A stretch of 64,000 nucleotides of DNA from Colwellia sp. (GTDB lineage Bacteria > Pseudomonadota > Gammaproteobacteria > Enterobacterales > Alteromonadaceae): the NCBI RefSeq assembly GCF_013214175.1, contig NZ_JABSPA010000009.1, forward strand, positions 111,894 through 175,893, read 5' to 3'. How positions within the stretch are numbered: the stretch's first letter is position 1; every line of letters begins with the position of its first letter. Below are positions 55,016 to 64,000 of this stretch, one piece after another. The position numbers and the translations under genes were made by a program. Under the pieces are notes generated by a model. It searched no databases, was not told the DNA's origin, and saw only the letters and a list, made by a program, of their open reading frames with translations.

Positions 55016-55705
55016 ATGCCGATCATGTCGCAAAAAACGCCTGAAGATAAACCAATTACCAAGACCCGTCGCCCATCACGAATCCGTGAAGCTCACGAAG
55101 TTAAAATTATTGAAGCAGCAGAGCATATCTTTGCGCAACGTGGTTTTAATGGCGCCACCTTAGAGTCTATTGCTGAGCAAGCAAGCATGTCTAAGCAGAA
55201 TATGCTGTATTATTTTTCTTCCAAAGAGCTGCTCTATCAGACAGTGCTGAAAAATATATTAAACCTTTGGTTAGAAAAACTTAACCTGATTAATCAACCA
55301 GGCTCAGATCCGGCTACTATGCTATCCAATTACATACGCGATAAGCTGGAAATCTCCAAGAGCCATCCTAACGGCTCTAAAGTTTTTGCTAATGAAATCA
55401 TCAATGGTGCGCCGCATATTAGTCAGTACCTTGAGGAAAACCTAAAGCCTGCGCTGGAAGCGGATGTCAAACTGGTTAAAGGCTGGATCGCCGAAGGGCT
55501 AATTGATGACATTGATCCCCAGCACCTATTTTTTGTCATTTGGGCGTCGACCCAGACTTATGCCGACTTTTCTACTCAGATCCAGATAGCTTTGGGTAAG
55601 CCTGAACTTGATGATGGTGATTTCAAAAATGCTGGCGATTTCCTCACCCATACTCTGCTAAAAGGCATTGGCCTAACGTTTAGACTTGAACAGTTGAACA
55701 GTTGA
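55016..55705 (+). CDS. TetR-family regulator, RutR-like
   Basis: A 229-residue regulator (or 226 from the ATG at 55025). The helix-turn-helix is EAAEHIFAQRGFNGATLESI followed by AEQASMSKQNMLYYFSSKEL. The ligand domain has the RutR-type stretch SHPNGSKVFANEIINGAPHI. RutR senses uracil and controls pyrimidine use, which fits the catabolic genes that follow. The end of the gene runs into four TTGAAC-type 8-base repeats (55686-55717) and a terminator. Confidence 0.85.
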   Translation: MPIMSQKTPEDKPITKTRRPSRIREAHEVKIIEAAEHIFAQRGFNGATLESIAEQASMSKQNMLYYFSSKELLYQTVLKNILNLWLEKLNLINQPGSDPATMLSNYIRDKLEISKSHPNGSKVFANEIINGAPHISQYLEENLKPALEADVKLVKGWIAEGLIDDIDPQHLFFVIWASTQTYADFSTQIQIALGKPELDDGDFKNAGDFLTHTLLKGIGLTFRLEQLNS

Positions 55706-55717
55706 ACCGTTGAACAA
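55686..55717. repeat. 8-bp tandem repeat at the end of the TetR gene
   Basis: TTGAACAG, TTGAACAG, TTGAACCG and TTGAACAA follow each other, crossing the stop codon at 55703-55705. Confidence 0.85.
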
Positions 55718-55739
55718 GGCCGCAGTTGCGGCCTTTTTT
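55718..55739 (+). terminator. Intrinsic terminator after the TetR gene
   Basis: GGCCGC-AGTT-GCGGCC followed by six T residues: a textbook intrinsic terminator. Confidence 0.9.
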
Positions 55740-55832
55740 ATCGCTCAAAGCAAGTTTGAATGCTTAATGGGGCAGAGCGATGAAAAACAGGATACCAAGC
55801 TGGCATCCCGTTGATAATGCCGAAGTATTAGC

Positions 55833-57323
55833 TTATGAAGGGAAGGAGAACTCGGCGCCTTCTCGAACACCTGCCGATGGCCAGCGTTGAGTAATCGTTT
55901 TACGTTTAGTGTAAAAACGCACTGAATCTGGGCCATAGGCATGTAAGTCACCGAACAATGAACGTTTCCAGCCACCGAAGCTGTGATACGCCACAGGTAC
56001 CGGTAAAGGTACATTGATACCAACCATTCCTACCTGGATATGATCAGAAAAATAGCGGGCTGCTTCTCCGTCACGGGTAAATATACAGGTACCGTTACCA
56101 TATTCATGGGCATCGATAAGATCCATCGCTTCTTGCATAGTGTCTACACGTACTACCTGTAATACCGGACCAAAGATCTCTTCTTTATAACTGACCATTT
56201 CCGCTGTGACATTGTCGATCAAGGTGCCACCAACAAAAAATCCTTCGCTGAAACCGGTAACTTCAGGGTAGCGACCATCCACAACAATCTTAGCGCCTTG
56301 CTCTTCGGCACTATTTATATAACCAATAACTTTTTCCTGATGCTGTTTGCTGATCAGCGGACCAAAATCATTACTACTATCGCTATGAGTACCGACTTTA
56401 AGACTAGTCATCGCCTGTTTCATTTTCGCAACCAGTGCATCACCTGCGGCGTCACCAACAGTGACAGCAACAGATAAAGCCATACAGCGTTCACCGGAAG
56501 AGCCAAAAGCGGCGCCCAATAGTTGATTGACGGCATTATCCATGTCGGCATCTGGCATAACGATGGCATGGTTTTTAGCACCGCCCAGTGCCTGACAGCG
56601 TTTGCCGTTAGCACTTGCTGTGGCATAAATATATTCGGCAATAGGCGTTGAACCAACAAAGCTCACAGCCTGAATTTTAGATGCATGCAGTAGTGTATCT
56701 ACCGCTTCTTTGTCACCGTTAACAACATTGAGCACCCCTGGTGGTAATCCGGCTTCTTCTAATAGTTGAGCAATAAAAAGTACCGAGCTGGGATCGCGCT
56801 CTGATGGTTTCAGAATAAAAGTATTACCGCAAACAATCGCCATCGGGTACATCCATAAAGGTACCATTGCTGGGAAATTAAACGGAGTGATGCCCGCAAC
56901 CACGCCTAATGGCTGGAACTCACTCCAAGAGTCAATTGATGGACCGACATTGCGGCTATGTTCACCCTTGAGTAGCTCTGGCGCACCGCAGGCATATTCA
57001 ACACTTTCGATACCGCGTTGTAATTCCCCTTTAGCATCGTGTGATATTTTTCCGTGTTCCTCGCCGATGAGGGTGATTATTTTATCGGCATGTTGCTCCA
57101 ATAATTCTTTAAAACGGAACATAATTCGCGCACGTTTGGCTACAGGGGTTGCCCGCCAAGCGGGGAAGGCGGCATTGGCCGCTGCGATGGCTTCTTCAAC
57201 AGTCGCTTTGCCAGCGATTGCCAACTGCTTGCTAACCTGGCCCGTTGATGGATTAAAAATATCCTGTTGTCGGCTTGCGTCGGTACGAATTTCGCCGTTG
57301 ATAAGATGTCCTACTAAAGTCAT
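55833..57323 (-). CDS. mmsA: CoA-acylating methylmalonate-semialdehyde dehydrogenase
   Basis: A 496-residue aldehyde dehydrogenase from ATG 57323, which has GGGAG before it; the longer frame adds 12 residues across that site. Visible: ITPFNFPAMVPLWMYPMAI, LKPSERDPS, QAVSFVGSTPIAEYIY, the catalytic Cys in GSSGERCMALSVAV near residue 286, EIFGPVLQVV and the late FGGWKRSLFGD. These match MmsA/IolA enzymes, which turn methylmalonate or malonate semialdehyde into propionyl- or acetyl-CoA. It follows the transaminase gene on the same strand, so it would use the semialdehyde made by that enzyme. The leader holds a small palindrome AGGCAC-TG-GTGCCT (57340-57353). Confidence 0.88.
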   Translation of the reverse strand: MTLVGHLINGEIRTDASRQQDIFNPSTGQVSKQLAIAGKATVEEAIAAANAAFPAWRATPVAKRARIMFRFKELLEQHADKIITLIGEEHGKISHDAKGELQRGIESVEYACGAPELLKGEHSRNVGPSIDSWSEFQPLGVVAGITPFNFPAMVPLWMYPMAIVCGNTFILKPSERDPSSVLFIAQLLEEAGLPPGVLNVVNGDKEAVDTLLHASKIQAVSFVGSTPIAEYIYATASANGKRCQALGGAKNHAIVMPDADMDNAVNQLLGAAFGSSGERCMALSVAVTVGDAAGDALVAKMKQAMTSLKVGTHSDSSNDFGPLISKQHQEKVIGYINSAEEQGAKIVVDGRYPEVTGFSEGFFVGGTLIDNVTAEMVSYKEEIFGPVLQVVRVDTMQEAMDLIDAHEYGNGTCIFTRDGEAARYFSDHIQVGMVGINVPLPVPVAYHSFGGWKRSLFGDLHAYGPDSVRFYTKRKTITQRWPSAGVREGAEFSFPS

Positions 57324-57476
57324 TTTTTTCTCCCTTGACAGGCACTGGTGCCTAGCCATAGCTAATAATTGATAATCTCTACTGTGAGATGGGTAATATG
57401 TATATTTTGTTTTGTGCTTATATGTTTGTGCTTGATTTACTTATATAGCTGTACTTATATAGGCAAGTTTATATTG

Positions 57477-58820
57477 TTAACTCAATTCGAGAATTGATTC
57501 GCCGACGGCGTTGATGACATCATCAATTTCCTGATGGTTAACAATAAACGGCAAGCCAAGCTGAATAGTGTCACCACCATAACGGACATAAAATCCCTTT
57601 TCCCAGCACTTCTGGGCAATTTGATAAGGACGTAATGGCGGCTCACCCGGAGCAGACTCTATAGTCAGTGCACCCGCGAGACCATAGTTGCGAATATCGC
57701 TAATGTATTGAGTGCCTTTGAGTGAGTGCAGGGCATTTTCAAAAATAGGACTCATTTCCCTGACTTGGGTGACCAACTGATCGTTTTTCAATATGTCCAG
57801 TGATGTTAGCGCGGCGGCACAGGCAACGGGGTGGCCTGAATAGGTATAACCGTGTGGCAATTCAAGCATGTAGTCAGCACCACCGTTGTCCATAAAGGTC
57901 TGGTAAATGTCATCTTTGACAATAACCGCACCCATTGGCACCGCACCGTTAGTGAGTTGTTTGGCGACATTGAGTATATCGGGTATTACACCGAACTCCT
58001 CTGCACCGGTATTTGAGCCCATGCGGCCAAAACCGGTGATCACTTCATCAAAAATCAATAAAATTTCATTTTGGTCACAGATCTCACGTAAACGTTTGAG
58101 ATAACCTTTAGGTGGTGGTAATACACCAGCAGAGCCTGCCATTGGCTCGACTATCACGGCGGCAATGTTTGAGGCATCATGCAGAGCAATAAGTTCAAGC
58201 AGATCATCGGCTCTTTCTGCACCTTTATCGGGCATGCCACGGATAAATTTATTTTCGGGTAACATAGTGTGTGGCAAGTGATCGCAATCAACACCTTGAC
58301 CATATAGAGTACGGTTGGCACCGATACCGCCGAGACTGAAACCACCAAAATTGACCCCGTGATAACCTTTACTGCGACCGATAAGTTTGGTTTTGGTGCC
58401 TTTGCCCTTTTTACGCCAGTAAGCGCGGGCCATTTTTAATGAAGTGTCGGCGCTTTCTGAGCCAGAGCCAGTGAAAAAAACATGATCTAAACCATCAGGC
58501 ATTAGCTCTTTGATTCGGTTTGCCAATTCAAAAGCGCCTTTGTGACCGTATTGGAATGCTGGCGCATAATCGAGTTGACCAAGTTGTTTGTAAACAGCTT
58601 CGGCAATTTCGGGACGGTTGTGGCCTGCGCCACAGGTCCAAAGTCCGGATAAACCATCAAATATTTTTCGGCCATCAGCGGCGGTATAATAGGCGCCTTT
58701 AGCACCGACAATCATTCTAGGTTTTTCCTTAAATTGACGATTGGCGGTATATGGCATCCAGTAAGCTTCTAGTTCTTCTCGGCTCAGACCGGCAGATTGT
58801 TGCATATCAAAGGCTGACAT
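57477..58820 (-). CDS. Omega-amino acid (beta-alanine):pyruvate transaminase
   Basis: A 447-residue class III PLP transaminase. It opens with YWMPYTANRQFKEKPRMIVG and GLSGLWTCGAGHNRPEI, has the PLP-phosphate loop FFTGSGSESADTSLKMARAY, the PLP-ring aspartate in LIFDEVITGFGRMG, the Schiff-base lysine in NVAKQLTNGAVPMG, and GYTYSGHPVACAAAL. These are signatures of beta-alanine:pyruvate transaminases. It would convert beta-alanine or 3-aminoisobutyrate from pyrimidine breakdown to a semialdehyde for MmsA downstream. It is divergent from the LysR regulator. Confidence 0.88.
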   Translation of the reverse strand: MSAFDMQQSAGLSREELEAYWMPYTANRQFKEKPRMIVGAKGAYYTAADGRKIFDGLSGLWTCGAGHNRPEIAEAVYKQLGQLDYAPAFQYGHKGAFELANRIKELMPDGLDHVFFTGSGSESADTSLKMARAYWRKKGKGTKTKLIGRSKGYHGVNFGGFSLGGIGANRTLYGQGVDCDHLPHTMLPENKFIRGMPDKGAERADDLLELIALHDASNIAAVIVEPMAGSAGVLPPPKGYLKRLREICDQNEILLIFDEVITGFGRMGSNTGAEEFGVIPDILNVAKQLTNGAVPMGAVIVKDDIYQTFMDNGGADYMLELPHGYTYSGHPVACAAALTSLDILKNDQLVTQVREMSPIFENALHSLKGTQYISDIRNYGLAGALTIESAPGEPPLRPYQIAQKCWEKGFYVRYGGDTIQLGLPFIVNHQEIDDVINAVGESILELS

Positions 58821-58981
58821 AATTATTCCCTTAGCTAGATTGTTGATTGTGCGCTAGGCCAAAGTGGGACTAACTGCCCATAATCTGGCCTGATCGATTG
58901 AAATTCAGTGTGCTAGCATGTCAACAAGTGATAAATACCTTTGTACTAACTCTTAGGTTAACCTTTACTTACCTAAAGCTA

Positions 58982-59017
58982 TTTGTTATTTATAATCAAG
59001 TTGTTATAAATAACAAA
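58982..59017. promoter_or_regulatory. Perfect 14-bp inverted repeat, likely operator
   Basis: TTTGTTATTTATAA (58982-58995) and TTATAAATAACAAA (59004-59017) are exact reverse complements with an eight-base spacer. It lies in the divergent control region of the transaminase and LysR genes. The half-sequence TATAAATAACAA recurs at about 60299, before the NCS1 gene. Confidence 0.65.
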
Positions 59018-59060
59018 ACAATGAATTACTTATCAAAGAAGTTTTTTACAGGGTGTATTC

Positions 59061-59996
59061 ATGAAAACTAAATCGCCGGCATTGTCCGGAAAACTCGCTG
59101 ATGCTGAGCTGCGCACCTTGCGGATATTTATGGCAGTAGTTCAGCACAGTGGTTTTACGCCGGCCGCTTTGGAGCTCAATATTAGCCGCTCGGCAGTAAG
59201 TATTGCGATTGCTGATCTTGAAAAACGTTTATCATTGCGCTTGTGTGAACGGGGTCGAGCGGGGTTTTCCTTGACTACTGAGGGGCAGGAAGTCTATCGT
59301 TCAACCCGACAATTATTGTCAGCGCTGGATGAATTCCGCAGCCAAATTAATGCCATTCATTTTAACCTCAAGGGTGAACTCAATATCGGCATTACCGATA
59401 ATTTGGTGACTATGCCGCAAATGCGAATCACTTCTGCGCTCAGAGAGCTCAATAGGCTCGGACCTGATGTGCAGATTAATATTCAGATGATCCCGCCCAA
59501 CGAAATAGTAAGCGGAGTGCTCGATGGTCACTTGCATACCGGAGTGATACCAGTACTTAAAAACTATGATGGTCTTGAATATTTACCTCTGTATGAGGAG
59601 CGTTCGTCACTTTATTGCAGTCAGGAACATGAATTGTTCTGCCGACACGATAGGGAGTTGTCACCATCTATGTTGAAGCAATATAGCGCGGTGTTACCTG
59701 CTTATGAGCAAACAGTGGAGATCAAGGCGTTACATCATGATCTGCAACCTTCGGCATCAGCAACCGACAGGGAAGGGGTAGCGTTTTTGATTCTGACCGG
59801 GCGTTATATTGGTTACTTACCGGATCATTATGCCCACCGCTGGGTTAAAGAAGGTGCGATGCGGGCTATCATGCCTGCACATATGAGTTATCTGACACCT
59901 TTTGCCACGATCACTAAAAAAAGCGCTGCCAGTAATTTGGTCTTGGATAATTTTCTTGAGCAATTACAACAAGCCGGCACGACTGCCGGAGGCTAG
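59061..59996 (+). CDS. LysR-family transcriptional regulator
   Basis: A 311-residue LysR protein: N-terminal winged helix with FMAVVQHSGFTPAALELNIS and RSAVSIAIADLEKRLSLRLC, then TTEGQEVY. The effector domain (residues ~95-300) begins GELNIGITDNLVTMP. It is divergent from the transaminase/MmsA genes and upstream of the transporter and dihydropyrimidinase genes, so it probably controls them in response to a pyrimidine or beta-amino acid. The ATG at 59061 is preceded by a weak site (ACAGGG). Confidence 0.88.
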   Translation: MKTKSPALSGKLADAELRTLRIFMAVVQHSGFTPAALELNISRSAVSIAIADLEKRLSLRLCERGRAGFSLTTEGQEVYRSTRQLLSALDEFRSQINAIHFNLKGELNIGITDNLVTMPQMRITSALRELNRLGPDVQINIQMIPPNEIVSGVLDGHLHTGVIPVLKNYDGLEYLPLYEERSSLYCSQEHELFCRHDRELSPSMLKQYSAVLPAYEQTVEIKALHHDLQPSASATDREGVAFLILTGRYIGYLPDHYAHRWVKEGAMRAIMPAHMSYLTPFATITKKSAASNLVLDNFLEQLQQAGTTAGG

Positions 59997-60441
59997 TTCC
60001 GCCGATCATAAGTGAGTTTTTCTTGGTAAATACAGTCATGGATGACTGATAAGAGCCGCTTAAATAATTTTTTCAACTGTTTTCCTATCAGTTATTAAGC
60101 AAAGTAACTTCCTCTGAAAGTCCCTTTCTAGCTAAAAGTAGCCAATTTTTACAGCCTTGTATTTAGTCAAAATTCGGCTACTTATTCGGCGTTAAAATTA
60201 TACCAATTGGAAAAATAATGCTTGCCAACGGTAATTTACAAAGCTAATGTTTAATCGTAAATTAACATTGATAATTTCTAGCGTATAAGTAAAAGGCTAT
60301 AAATAACAAGTTGTTGCGCTATGTGTTACTTGGTTTTAAAGCTAGGTGTTTCACAAGGGATTGCGAGTTCTCAATATAATAATAATACCGTAAATAACTA
60401 AGATATTAGTTTTAGCTGCGCGGTAACAATGAGGAATTAAG
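59997..60441. other. Intergenic stretch before the NCS1 gene
   Basis: No gene. TATAAATAACAAGTTGTT (60298-60315) repeats half of the palindrome at 58982-59017 and may be a second regulator site. The NCS1 ribosome site is GAGGAATTAAG before ATG 60442. Confidence 0.5.
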
Positions 60442-61980
60442 ATGGACAACAGTAATGTAAATACTTCGTCAGTCGTTCAAGTTGGCGAATTTTATGAGCT
60501 AGAAGTGGGCAAAGATGTCCGAGACAGTAAAGGCTACAATGAGGATATAGCCCCAACGACTGTTAAAGCCAGAACTTGGAATACTTGGAACGTTGCTGCG
60601 CTGTGGGTTGGCATGGCCATTTGTGTACCAACTTATACCCTAGGTGGTGTATTGACCGCCTATTTCGGTTTGAGTGTAACCGAAGCTCTGATCACTATCT
60701 TAATCGCAAATATCATTGTATTAATCCCGCTGACGCTTAATGCATTTCCGGGAACCAAATACGGCATTCCTTTCCCAGTATTATTACGTTCTTCCTTTGG
60801 CATCAAAGGCTCCAATATCCCTTGTATGATAAGAGCACTAGTCGCTTGTGGTTGGTTTGGTATCCAAACCCTGTTTGGCGGCATCGCCATTCATATCTTG
60901 ATGTCTAATCTGTTTGAACCCTGGGCTACACTCGGCGGAACGGGCGAGGTTATTGGATTTTTTGTTTTCCTAGTGATTAACTTATTTATTGTTATCAAGG
61001 GCTCAGAATCAATTAAGATCCTTGAAACGATTGCCGCGCCGCTGCTACTTACGGTAGGTATTGGTCTGATGATGTGGTCCTATCCGCAGATTTCGGTGAC
61101 TGAATTACTAGCAACACCTGCTAACCGTCCTGAAGGTGCGTCATTTTGGGGTTACTTCTTTGGTGGCTTAACGGCTATGGTGGGTTTTTGGGCTACTTTA
61201 TCGCTGAATATTCCGGACTTTAGTCGTTATGTTAAATCACAGAAATCACAAATAGTTGGCCAAATTATTGGCTTGCCTGCGACTATGTTCTTTTTTGCCT
61301 CGTTAGGTGTGGTTTTAACTGCCGCGTCTATGAGTCTAGTTGGAGAAACTATCTCAGATCCAATTAACCTTATTGGCAAAATCGACAGTCCAGTATGGGT
61401 TGGGGTTGCGATGGTGATGATTATCATCGCGACCTTGTCGACAAATACTGCAGCCAATATAGTTTCACCGACCAACGACTTTCAAAATATAGCGCCTAAG
61501 AAAATTAACCAAACACGTGGTGTATTACTAACGGGTATGTTTGGTGTATTACTGATGAGCTGGGAGCTACTTAAAAAGCTCGGTTGGATTGATTCTGATG
61601 TCAGTGTTGAAGCCATGTACACCGGCTGGTTATTGGGTTACTCCAGTTTGTTGGGGCCGATAGCAGGCATCATGATAGTCGATTACTTTATTATCAAAAA
61701 ACAACGTCTGGAATTAGCTGAGCTCTATTTGTCAGACGGTATCTACAGTGGTTTCAACAAAGCTGGGCTGATAGCTTTTGCAATTCCTGTGGCATTAACA
61801 CTTACTGCGATGACGACGGACATGTTCTCTTGGTTCTACCAATTTGGTTGGTTCACCGGCTCTATTATGGGTGGTTTAGTGTATTTTATTGCCAGCAAGC
61901 AACAAGCTACAAGTCATGTTGGTATCGAGCAAACATCAATGGATGCTAACGAGATACAAGCCGTGCAAGACAATACATAA
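60442..61980 (+). CDS. NCS1-family nucleobase/hydantoin/allantoin:cation symporter
   Basis: A 512-residue membrane protein with about twelve helices. NCS1 hallmarks: NTWNVAALWVGMAICVPTYT at helix 1, GTKYGIPFPVLLRSSFGIKG between helices 2 and 3, CGWFGIQTLFGG at helix 3, SLNIPDFSRYVKSQ near residue 255 and NIVSPTNDFQNIAPKKI near residue 345. It imports purine or pyrimidine bases, hydantoins or allantoin with a cation. With dihydropyrimidinase just downstream the likely cargo is uracil, thymine or their dihydro forms. Confidence 0.88.
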   Translation: MDNSNVNTSSVVQVGEFYELEVGKDVRDSKGYNEDIAPTTVKARTWNTWNVAALWVGMAICVPTYTLGGVLTAYFGLSVTEALITILIANIIVLIPLTLNAFPGTKYGIPFPVLLRSSFGIKGSNIPCMIRALVACGWFGIQTLFGGIAIHILMSNLFEPWATLGGTGEVIGFFVFLVINLFIVIKGSESIKILETIAAPLLLTVGIGLMMWSYPQISVTELLATPANRPEGASFWGYFFGGLTAMVGFWATLSLNIPDFSRYVKSQKSQIVGQIIGLPATMFFFASLGVVLTAASMSLVGETISDPINLIGKIDSPVWVGVAMVMIIIATLSTNTAANIVSPTNDFQNIAPKKINQTRGVLLTGMFGVLLMSWELLKKLGWIDSDVSVEAMYTGWLLGYSSLLGPIAGIMIVDYFIIKKQRLELAELYLSDGIYSGFNKAGLIAFAIPVALTLTAMTTDMFSWFYQFGWFTGSIMGGLVYFIASKQQATSHVGIEQTSMDANEIQAVQDNT

Positions 61981-62032
61981 CTACTAGCTAGTTACACTTA
62001 TTTGTAACCGTACTTATTTGCACTAGTACTAG

Positions 62033-62065
62033 AGTGGCGACAGCAGTTTCTGACTGTTCGCCACT
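62033..62065 (+). terminator. Hairpin between the NCS1 and dihydropyrimidinase genes
   Basis: AGTGGCGA (62033-62040) pairs perfectly with TCGCCACT (62058-62065), and ACAG/CTGT extend the stem with a bulge. The following GCTTTATT is only weakly T-rich, so termination may be partial. Confidence 0.6.
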
Positions 62066-62112
62066 GCTTTATTAGCTATAGGTTTACTAGCATTTCGTAC
62101 CATTTTATTTAG

Positions 62113-63564
<1,452 letters not shown>

Positions 63565-63582
63565 TATATTTCCCTGCCATGG

Positions 63583-63607
63583 GACTCACTATTTTTACCG
63601 GTGAGTC
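63583..63607 (+). terminator. Small hairpin after hydA
   Basis: GACTCAC (63583-63589) pairs with GTGAGTC (63601-63607) over an 11-base loop. No T run follows. Confidence 0.4.
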
Positions 63608-63739
63608 TTGGATAGGAAATACCTCCAACACATGTAGAGCCTTGCACTATTAACTTTGTAAGACAATAGCGCTGAGGATAAGTGTGCGAAAAATTTACAA
63701 TAAAAACAAAACACATCTTAAACTTTCAAGGAAAACACT

Positions 63740-64000
63740 ATGAACAATTTTAATAAAAGGGCACTGGCGCTGGTATCGGTTTGTGCCAGTATGGCATTTA
63801 GTACTATGGCTAGCGCCGAGCAGCAATGGAGTGATTTCAGCCTCAGCTATCTCACCAGTGATCAATATGAAGTGGGTGATAGTAGTCGACAATTTTTGAC
63901 TGTAGAACATGCCAGTGGCCATACGTGGGGAGATACCTTCTTCTTCCTAGACCGTTCCAAATATGATGACGGCACCCTGGAAAATTATGCTGAGTTTTCG
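63740..64000 (+). CDS. Tsx/OmpK-like nucleoside-specific outer-membrane channel (partial)
   Basis: Only the first 87 residues are in the window; the frame is open to the edge. AAGGAAAACACT precedes ATG 63740. A signal peptide (LALVSVCASMAFSTMASA) is followed by WSDFSLSYLTSDQYEVGDSS, LTVEHASGHTWGDTFFFLDR and ENYAEFS, the typical N-terminal strands of the nucleoside-specific channel-forming protein family (Tsx, OmpK). In this setting it would let nucleosides or pyrimidines cross the outer membrane to feed the NCS1 carrier and dihydropyrimidinase. Confidence 0.8.
   Translation, partial: MNNFNKRALALVSVCASMAFSTMASAEQQWSDFSLSYLTSDQYEVGDSSRQFLTVEHASGHTWGDTFFFLDRSKYDDGTLENYAEFS

Noticed and set aside
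55745..57372. Several long open frames in other phases of the mmsA gene
   Set aside because: They arise from the G+C-richer coding DNA and show no recognisable domains.

Overview
The window looks like the chromosome of a marine gammaproteobacterium of the order Alteromonadales, most like Colwelliaceae (Colwellia or Thalassotalea type). This is inferred from the AT-rich intergenic DNA, gammaproteobacterial gene families (HU, VF530, RluE-type pseudouridine synthase, TonB receptors), a PEP-CTERM/PrsT pair, and a catecholate siderophore locus of Vibrio/Alteromonadales style. No rRNA, tRNA, CRISPR array or complete insertion sequence was seen.

Layout. 1-4.3 kb is a worn accessory stretch: the end of an opine-dehydrogenase-like gene, a broken tyrosine recombinase, a VF530 protein, a G+C-richer CBS-domain gene, a CheY-like receiver and a decayed GGDEF gene. 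4.6-13.2 kb (minus strand) holds an ABC exporter of MacB/FtsX type (two ATPases, one large permease, one HlyD-type adaptor) with its own histidine kinase and sigma-54 activator, a good sigma-54 promoter in front of the adaptor, and a fragment of a second kinase.

13.5-39.2 kb is a catecholate siderophore island. entC-entE-entB-entA-entD (minus strand, overlapping or nearly so) make and activate 2,3-dihydroxybenzoate (DHB). Divergent to them are an MFS exporter and a DAHP synthase that feeds the shikimate pathway. A TonB receptor, DUF3325, DUF3649 and PepSY membrane proteins, a Fes-type esterase, a short MbtH-like protein, a 2466-residue NRPS (C-A-T-C-A-T-TE) and a second TonB receptor complete it. 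The second adenylation domain carries the exact serine code of EntF. The product is therefore predicted to be a DHB-X-Ser ester oligomer of the vanchrobactin/chrysobactin/turnerbactin class, with X unassigned. Several Fur-like boxes suit iron control.

39.4-54.8 kb is mixed: a dead GH20 hexosaminidase fragment, a PEP-CTERM protein with a PrsT-type TPR protein but no exosortase nearby, RluE-like and Cds1-like enzymes, HU, a Tat-exported DUF1569 protein, a methyltransferase, a shortened paralogue of Rho lacking the usual RNA-binding domain, GNAT and AraC proteins, and a lipoprotein amidohydrolase.

55-64 kb is a reductive pyrimidine / beta-alanine catabolism block: a RutR-like TetR regulator, a methylmalonate-semialdehyde dehydrogenase type enzyme, an omega-amino-acid:pyruvate transaminase, a LysR regulator, an NCS1 transporter, dihydropyrimidinase and the start of a Tsx/OmpK-type nucleoside channel cut by the window end. 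Together these would import pyrimidines, open the dihydropyrimidine ring, and turn beta-alanine or 3-aminoisobutyrate into acyl-CoA. Dihydropyrimidine dehydrogenase and beta-ureidopropionase are not in the window.
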